Origin: Xiphophorus maculatus
Lineage: Eukaryota; Chordata; Actinopteri; Cyprinodontiformes; Poeciliidae
Length of the DNA stretch: 64,000 bases
Direction of reading: 5' to 3'
NCBI RefSeq assembly: GCF_002775205.1
Contig: NC_036451.1
Span: 23,424,351 to 23,488,350 of the forward strand
Made by a program: the position numbers and the translations under genes. The notes under the pieces are model-generated. The model ran no database searches. It was not told the DNA's origin and saw nothing but the letters and a program-made list of their open reading frames with translations. Shown here one piece after another: positions 61,170 through 64,000 of this stretch (within the stretch, counting starts at the first letter, position 1; the number at the start of each line of letters is the position of its first letter).

Positions 61170-62020
61170 AGACCTATTTAGTAAGGGAGGAAAGCTTCAT
61201 AAAACAAAACAAAAAGGTTATCTACTTCTTGCTACATAATGAATGGACTCGAATTAACCTTATTTGTCAGAAGGCTGAGGTTAATTTCATTTGCAAGACC
61301 CAGTCCTAATTACTTAAAGAAATGAATAAATGAAATGTAAAAAGAATTTCCCTGACAACATGAAGTAGACTAACAGATGTTATAAGCACAGATTAGAAAC
61401 AAACTTATTAATGAAAGCAATTACAAAACAACTTCTAAGGCTTTGGAACTCAAGTGAACCAGAGCGAGGCCAATTATCCACAGCCTACCAAAATTACTCC
61501 AAAACCACACAGGCGACACATTCAGTAGGTCACAAAATAACCTAGAAAAACATCTAAAATGCCTCAGGCCTCACCTGTTTTTGTTAATGTCAGTGTTAAT
61601 GACATGGCAGTAAGAAAGAAACTGGGTAAAATGGAGTCCTTGGGAGCTCTCCAAGGCAAAAACCACTGTTGAATAAACTATCAGCATTTTGAAAAAGAAC
61701 ACAATGGTTTGCCTGTTCAGGATCTGGAAGACTTGAGAAGGAGACTGACTATCTTTCTTGACCATAAACACAAGCATATTTAGGTTTATGCAGCAGGACA
61801 ACAAACCAAAAGTTCACCTCAGAATGGCCTACTCAAAGTCTGGATTTAAACTGATTGAGATGTCATGGCATGACCTTAAAACAGACTGTTCTATTTTTTC
61901 CTCTTTGTTTATAGTTTTAAATCAAGATCTTCCTAGAAAGGCGTTTGCTTGAATTCTGCAAAGCTGCAGCAAAACATGTGAGTCATATGCGAGAACGCTG
62001 CACAGCGCTAAATCTGGAAT
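61170..62020 (+). pseudogene. decayed Tc1/mariner transposase remnant
   Basis: Between slain2 and anapc4 lies sequence whose fragments match the teleost Tc1-like transposase layout: a helix-turn-helix-side part near 61450-61660 (ggtcacaaaataacc, agaaagaaactgggtaaaatg), a gap, then a catalytic-side part near 61790-61900 reading MQQDNKPKVHLRMA.. and IEMSWHDLK, where intact elements have QDND and NPIE..W. Stops, frame changes and an internal deletion leave it non-functional. No restored protein is implied. Confidence 0.6.
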
Positions 62021-62190
62021 TTCCATTCCATTATTAAAGATGTGGTCATTTTGAGGTTCAAAACTTATTTGCTGCCAACACATAGCTTAATATTATTTTT
62101 AAAATTAAGATAGTAATGTTTAGGTTCATATGTATGAGAACATACAATTTAGACTAAAAGAGAAAAGTACAAAAAAATCCAGAAAGATGT

Positions 62191-62196
62191 TTTATT
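62191..62196 (-). terminator. anapc4: anapc4 poly(A) signal (TTTATT on + strand)
   Basis: AATAAA on the - strand about 75 bp after the stop codon, implying a very short 3' UTR. Confidence 0.55.
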
Positions 62197-62270
62197 TTTA
62201 AATATAAAAGATGTTTACAAAAAAGTAAGCCCAGTCCTTTAGAGTTCATACAGCTCGAGTGCCACACGGG

Positions 62271-62501
62271 TTACAAGGCTTCCTGCGATTGTAAAAGTTC
62301 CTCTGACTTTTGAAACATATCTCCTTCCTGCTCTCTGGATTCTCCCTCTGACTCCAAGCTCTCCTCCACCGGCCCCTGGCCAGACATCGCAGTTTCCAGT
62401 CCGTCCTGGTCAGCGCTGGCGTTCTGAGACTCGGCTCCCTCGTCATCCTCGTCTTCCACATCCATCTCAAAAACACGGATGTGTCTTAAATTGGCACTCA
62501 G
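62271..62501 (-). CDS. anapc4: anapc4 terminal exon
   Basis: Acceptor cttggcag. Encodes LSANLRHIRVFEMD followed by a 60-residue Glu/Asp/Ser/Gln-rich tail; only one lysine in that tail. Confidence 0.78.
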   Translation of the reverse strand: MSANLRHIRVFEMDVEDEDDEGAESQNASADQDGLETAMSGQGPVEESLESEGESREQEGDMFQKSEELLQSQEAL

Positions 62502-63158
62502 CTGCCAAGTGAAAAAGAAAAGTGACGGTTCAATAACTGCGTCTGTAAGATTGCTTATACCAGCAGAGACCCAATAACCATCCGTTACACCAAAACAAAT
62601 TTATAATACAGTGCATTTTATTCTGGATGATGTTGGATCTGTACAACATGCTGAACTGCAGCAACATCTCAAGGCCATGCGTGCAACATTGTAATTGCAA
62701 ATGCCTGCTTGAATGTTTTTTGTTTTTTTTTTGGTAGTTTAAATTTCATTTGATGATTTAGCGTTCTGCTCTTTTACTGCCACTGAAACACAAACTCACA
62801 GAAATCAGCTGATACAACTGCGCAAGATCAGAGAATGTGGGTAATGTGGGATATTACTTTTGATGTGAAGAATGAGAAAAATGTGAGCTAATCATCACAG
62901 CATCTCTCATATTATTTGTTACGTTTCGATTAGGTTTATCAAGAGAATTATGCCAAGTGATAAGTTTCCCTGAGACTGAAAATCTCATTCACAAGGGTGA
63001 CCTGGCAATTCTTAATTATAATTCTGAAACTTACCACGCAGGCCACTTTGCGGATTCCATTGACGGCTACAAACTGGGCCTTCATGTTTTCCAGTTCACG
63101 CCACTGGTTCCCCAACACGAGACCCTGGCAGGGAATGGTGCTGCACTGCTGGTCCAAC
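62271..63158 (-). CDS. anapc4: anapc4, APC/C subunit 4, last two coding exons (5' part outside window)
   Basis: APC4 is a scaffold of the anaphase-promoting complex, with an N-terminal WD40 propeller, a long helical bundle and a flexible acidic C-terminus. Exons 63035-63158 and 62271-62501 (- strand) splice in frame. They encode RLDQQCSTIPCQGL, NGIRKVACV and then LSANLRHIRVFEMD, which matches my memory of the mammalian end (NGSRKVACVLSSN..RHVRVFEMD). The tail is strongly acidic and ends at TAA 62271-62273. The identification rests on recalled C-terminal similarity only, so it is less certain than the other genes. Confidence 0.72.
62502..63034 (-). other. anapc4: anapc4 terminal intron
   Basis: 533 bp, AT-rich, GT-AG borders; no embedded element recognised. 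Confidence 0.7.
63035..63158 (-). CDS. anapc4: anapc4 penultimate exon
   Basis: Acceptor tgttaccag, donor gtaagt. Encodes LDQQCSTIPCQGLV, NQWRELENMKAQFV and RKVACV. Confidence 0.78.
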
Positions 63159-64000
63159 CTGGTAACACAGAGGGCAAACACCGAATTTGTTTTCATTTGT
63201 CGTTTGATATGTTTTTGTTATTTTCGTTGATCAAATTGATTATTTTTGCTCGACAGAAAGAGAGAGAAAAGGCAAAAGAGTTTTACTGCATTTTTTCCAT
63301 GTAACGTGCTAAATGGTGATGACGAATGTGAAACTTGGTTTTCTTTAGTTACAAATACAATCTTAAATAGTTTAACAGTGTTTTATGTGATAGATCAGAA
63401 TAAAATAGCTCATATTTTTGAGGTGGGGGAAAAAAACTGTTTGGAATTTATTTTACAAATAATATAATATTCACCCATTTTTACTGTAATACTTCTGAGT
63501 AAAATAAAGAAGAAGAAGTAGAATTACTTTATTCATCCCAGCAGGGAAATTATTTCGCAGTTACAGCAAGAATTTTTTATACACAGATTAACACACACAC
63601 GACAGGAGCTGGGTCTGCAGGCAGCCAGCTGAGCCGGTGCCATTTTTGAAGGAGGACATGCGGCAAAGGTCATCGGGACCGGGAGTCGAACCCGCGACGT
63701 CCGCGGGTCTAAGGCCTCCAAATGTGGGGCGTGCTAACCCCCTGCGCCACCACAGCACGCCGCCCCAAGTGCAACCACTTTTCTTCAGAAGTCAAATGAT
63801 TGGTAAACAGAGTCGCTACTCTAGTCTGACTGGATTAGAGCCATTTTTTTTAGAAGAATTTGCACAAATTTCAACCTTACATGCACAGATCAGGAAAAGA
63901 CGTAGGGGAAAAAAAACAATACTTCCAGCTACAATTGCACCAAAAAGTCAATTTGCAAAGTATTGGCTCAATATGAATACAAATGCATGCCACACCTTTA
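63159..64000 (-). other. anapc4: anapc4 intron, right edge of window
   Basis: Contains the SINE at 63524-63762. No further exon with matching phase is visible before the window ends. Confidence 0.6.
63524..63762 (-). mobile_element. tRNA-derived SINE, second copy
   Basis: Same tRNA-like head (gggagtcgaacccgcgac and accacagcacgcc on the + strand) in an anapc4 intron. The other end carries ttactttattcatcccagc, a different tail from the copy at 27409. No clear target duplication. Confidence 0.75.

Overview
The window is vertebrate nuclear DNA, almost certainly from a teleost fish and probably a percomorph; the species cannot be read from it. Compact introns with GT-AG borders, dense MITE, Tc1/mariner and tRNA-SINE debris, and the proteins themselves all point this way. 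No prokaryotic, viral, CRISPR or operon-like content is visible.

Five protein-coding genes account for the coding content. On the + strand, positions 451-37845 hold 49 exons of fryl (FRY-like, Furry/MOR2-PAG1 family). They join into one open frame of 2718 codons plus a stop. The first exons, roughly the N-terminal 300 residues, lie to the left of the window. On the - strand follow four genes in the same orientation: zar1 (40819-39317, 4 exons, 336 aa), slc10a4 (44809-41851, 3 exons, 408 aa), slain2 (60609-48103, 8 exons, 582 aa), and the last two coding exons of a gene that looks like anapc4 (63158-62271, continuing beyond the right edge). fryl and zar1 converge tail to tail, with poly(A) signals only about 40 bp apart. 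Gene order and orientation of FRYL-ZAR1-SLC10A4-SLAIN2 match human 4p11-p12, and this, with the protein sequences, separates the locus from the ohnologous FRY-ZAR1L locus.

The genes are not a pathway in the bacterial sense. fryl is a giant HEAT/armadillo-type scaffold, zar1 an oocyte translational regulator, slc10a4 a synaptic-vesicle member of the bile-acid transporter family, slain2 a microtubule plus-end polymerisation factor, and anapc4 an APC/C scaffold subunit. Their proximity is an ancestral vertebrate linkage.

Introns and intergenic DNA are rich in transposon relics: piggyBac-like TTAA MITEs, hAT-like MITEs ending in CAGGGC, long-hairpin MITEs, Tc1/mariner fragments (some split by later insertions), a decayed Tc1 transposase pseudogene between slain2 and anapc4, and two tRNA-derived SINEs, one with a perfect 15-bp target duplication. 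The most interesting unexplained signals are three small in-frame candidate cassette exons: 9 nt and 18 nt in fryl, and 39 nt in slain2. I found no convincing previously undescribed system.
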